This document shows positions 63,862-64,000 of a stretch of DNA of 64,000 bases, in pieces. The translations under genes were made by a program, and so were the position numbers. The stretch comes from Pyramidobacter piscolens (GTDB lineage: Bacteria; Synergistota; Synergistia; Synergistales; Dethiosulfovibrionaceae), in contig SFDM01000008.1 of NCBI GenBank assembly GCA_004558205.1, positions 1 through 64,000 on the forward strand. The letters are read 5' to 3'. Positions within the stretch are counted from its first letter, which is position 1, and each line of letters begins with the position of its first letter. The notes beneath the pieces are model-generated. The model worked only from the letters and a program-made list of their open reading frames with translations. It was not told where the DNA came from and did not search any database.

Positions 63862-64000
63862 TTACTGGTTGTACTTGATAAAGCGCGCCTGGAACTCCTT
63901 GAAGCGCTGATTATCGGGATACTTGGAGCACAGCTCTTCCAGGGCTTCCTTATAATAGGCCGAGTTGACGTGGTCGTTGATGTCGATGCCCTCCGTCTGG
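63862..64000 (-). CDS. C-terminal end of a probable ABC substrate-binding protein (runs off window)
   Basis: Only the last 45 residues are present, ending GIDINDHVNSAYYKEAL and, after a gap, FKEFQARFIKYNQ. The tail and the placement just upstream of a TauC-like permease fit the end of a TauA/SsuA-type periplasmic binding protein. Identification rests mainly on context. Confidence 0.5.
   Translation of the reverse strand, partial: QTEGIDINDHVNSAYYKEALEELCSKYPDNQRFKEFQARFIKYNQ

Overview
The window is GC-rich, densely coded bacterial DNA with no rRNA, tRNA, phage, plasmid or CRISPR signal. Gene content suggests a strictly anaerobic, amino-acid- and peptide-fermenting Gram-negative such as a member of the Synergistota (Pyramidobacter-like). 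That placement is inference from content only: peptidase and aminoacylase modules, a Feo ferrous-iron system, a double-cubane protein with its activase, AtuA-type proteins, dipeptide ABC transport, and ureide and carbamoyl-phosphate fermentation.

Layout. 1-7 kb: a partial M20 peptidase, a truncated C45 hydrolase, a YitT membrane protein, and a LysR regulator divergent from a C45 hydrolase - YfcC permease - M20 amidohydrolase set. 7-11 kb: a small secreted ORF with its own promoter, and a PocR-type two-component system. 11-15.5 kb: the feo iron locus (two FeoA, FeoB, a FeoB-associated Cys-rich protein, a DUF2023 protein) with two promoters that each carry a DtxR-like operator, next to a DtxR-family regulator. 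15.5-29 kb: small membrane and secreted proteins, coaBC divergent from coaX, an ankyrin protein, a candidate preQ1 riboswitch with terminator ahead of queT-queF, a CapA-like protein and an S9 peptidase. 29-38.6 kb: a very large hybrid signalling protein (REC-GGDEF-EAL-multiple PAS-kinase-REC-REC), a polysaccharide deacetylase, free methionine-R-sulfoxide reductase and a TVP38 protein. 38.7-40.6 kb: a double-cubane protein and its activase. 41-61 kb: a PucR regulator followed by a long co-directional island made of a dipeptide-type ABC transporter with two binding proteins, two deaminase-like amidohydrolases, (S)-ureidoglycine aminohydrolase, a carbamoyltransferase, two allantoinase/hydantoinase paralogues, carbamate kinase, an asparaginase and a YhcH protein. 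This looks like import and fermentation of cyclic ureides or purine breakdown products, with ATP recovered from carbamoyl phosphate. 61-64 kb: an AtuA-type pair and part of a TauABC-like transporter.

Two dispersed non-coding repeat families run through the intergenic spaces. Family R is about 270 bp, has long imperfect terminal inverted repeats rich in GCAAAGG, and occurs six times. Family P is about 140-150 bp, folds into a long hairpin, and its arm sequences covary between copies; it occurs six times plus remnants. In two places an R copy abuts a P copy. These families, the paired iron-responsive promoters, the giant signalling protein and the ureide island are the most notable contents.
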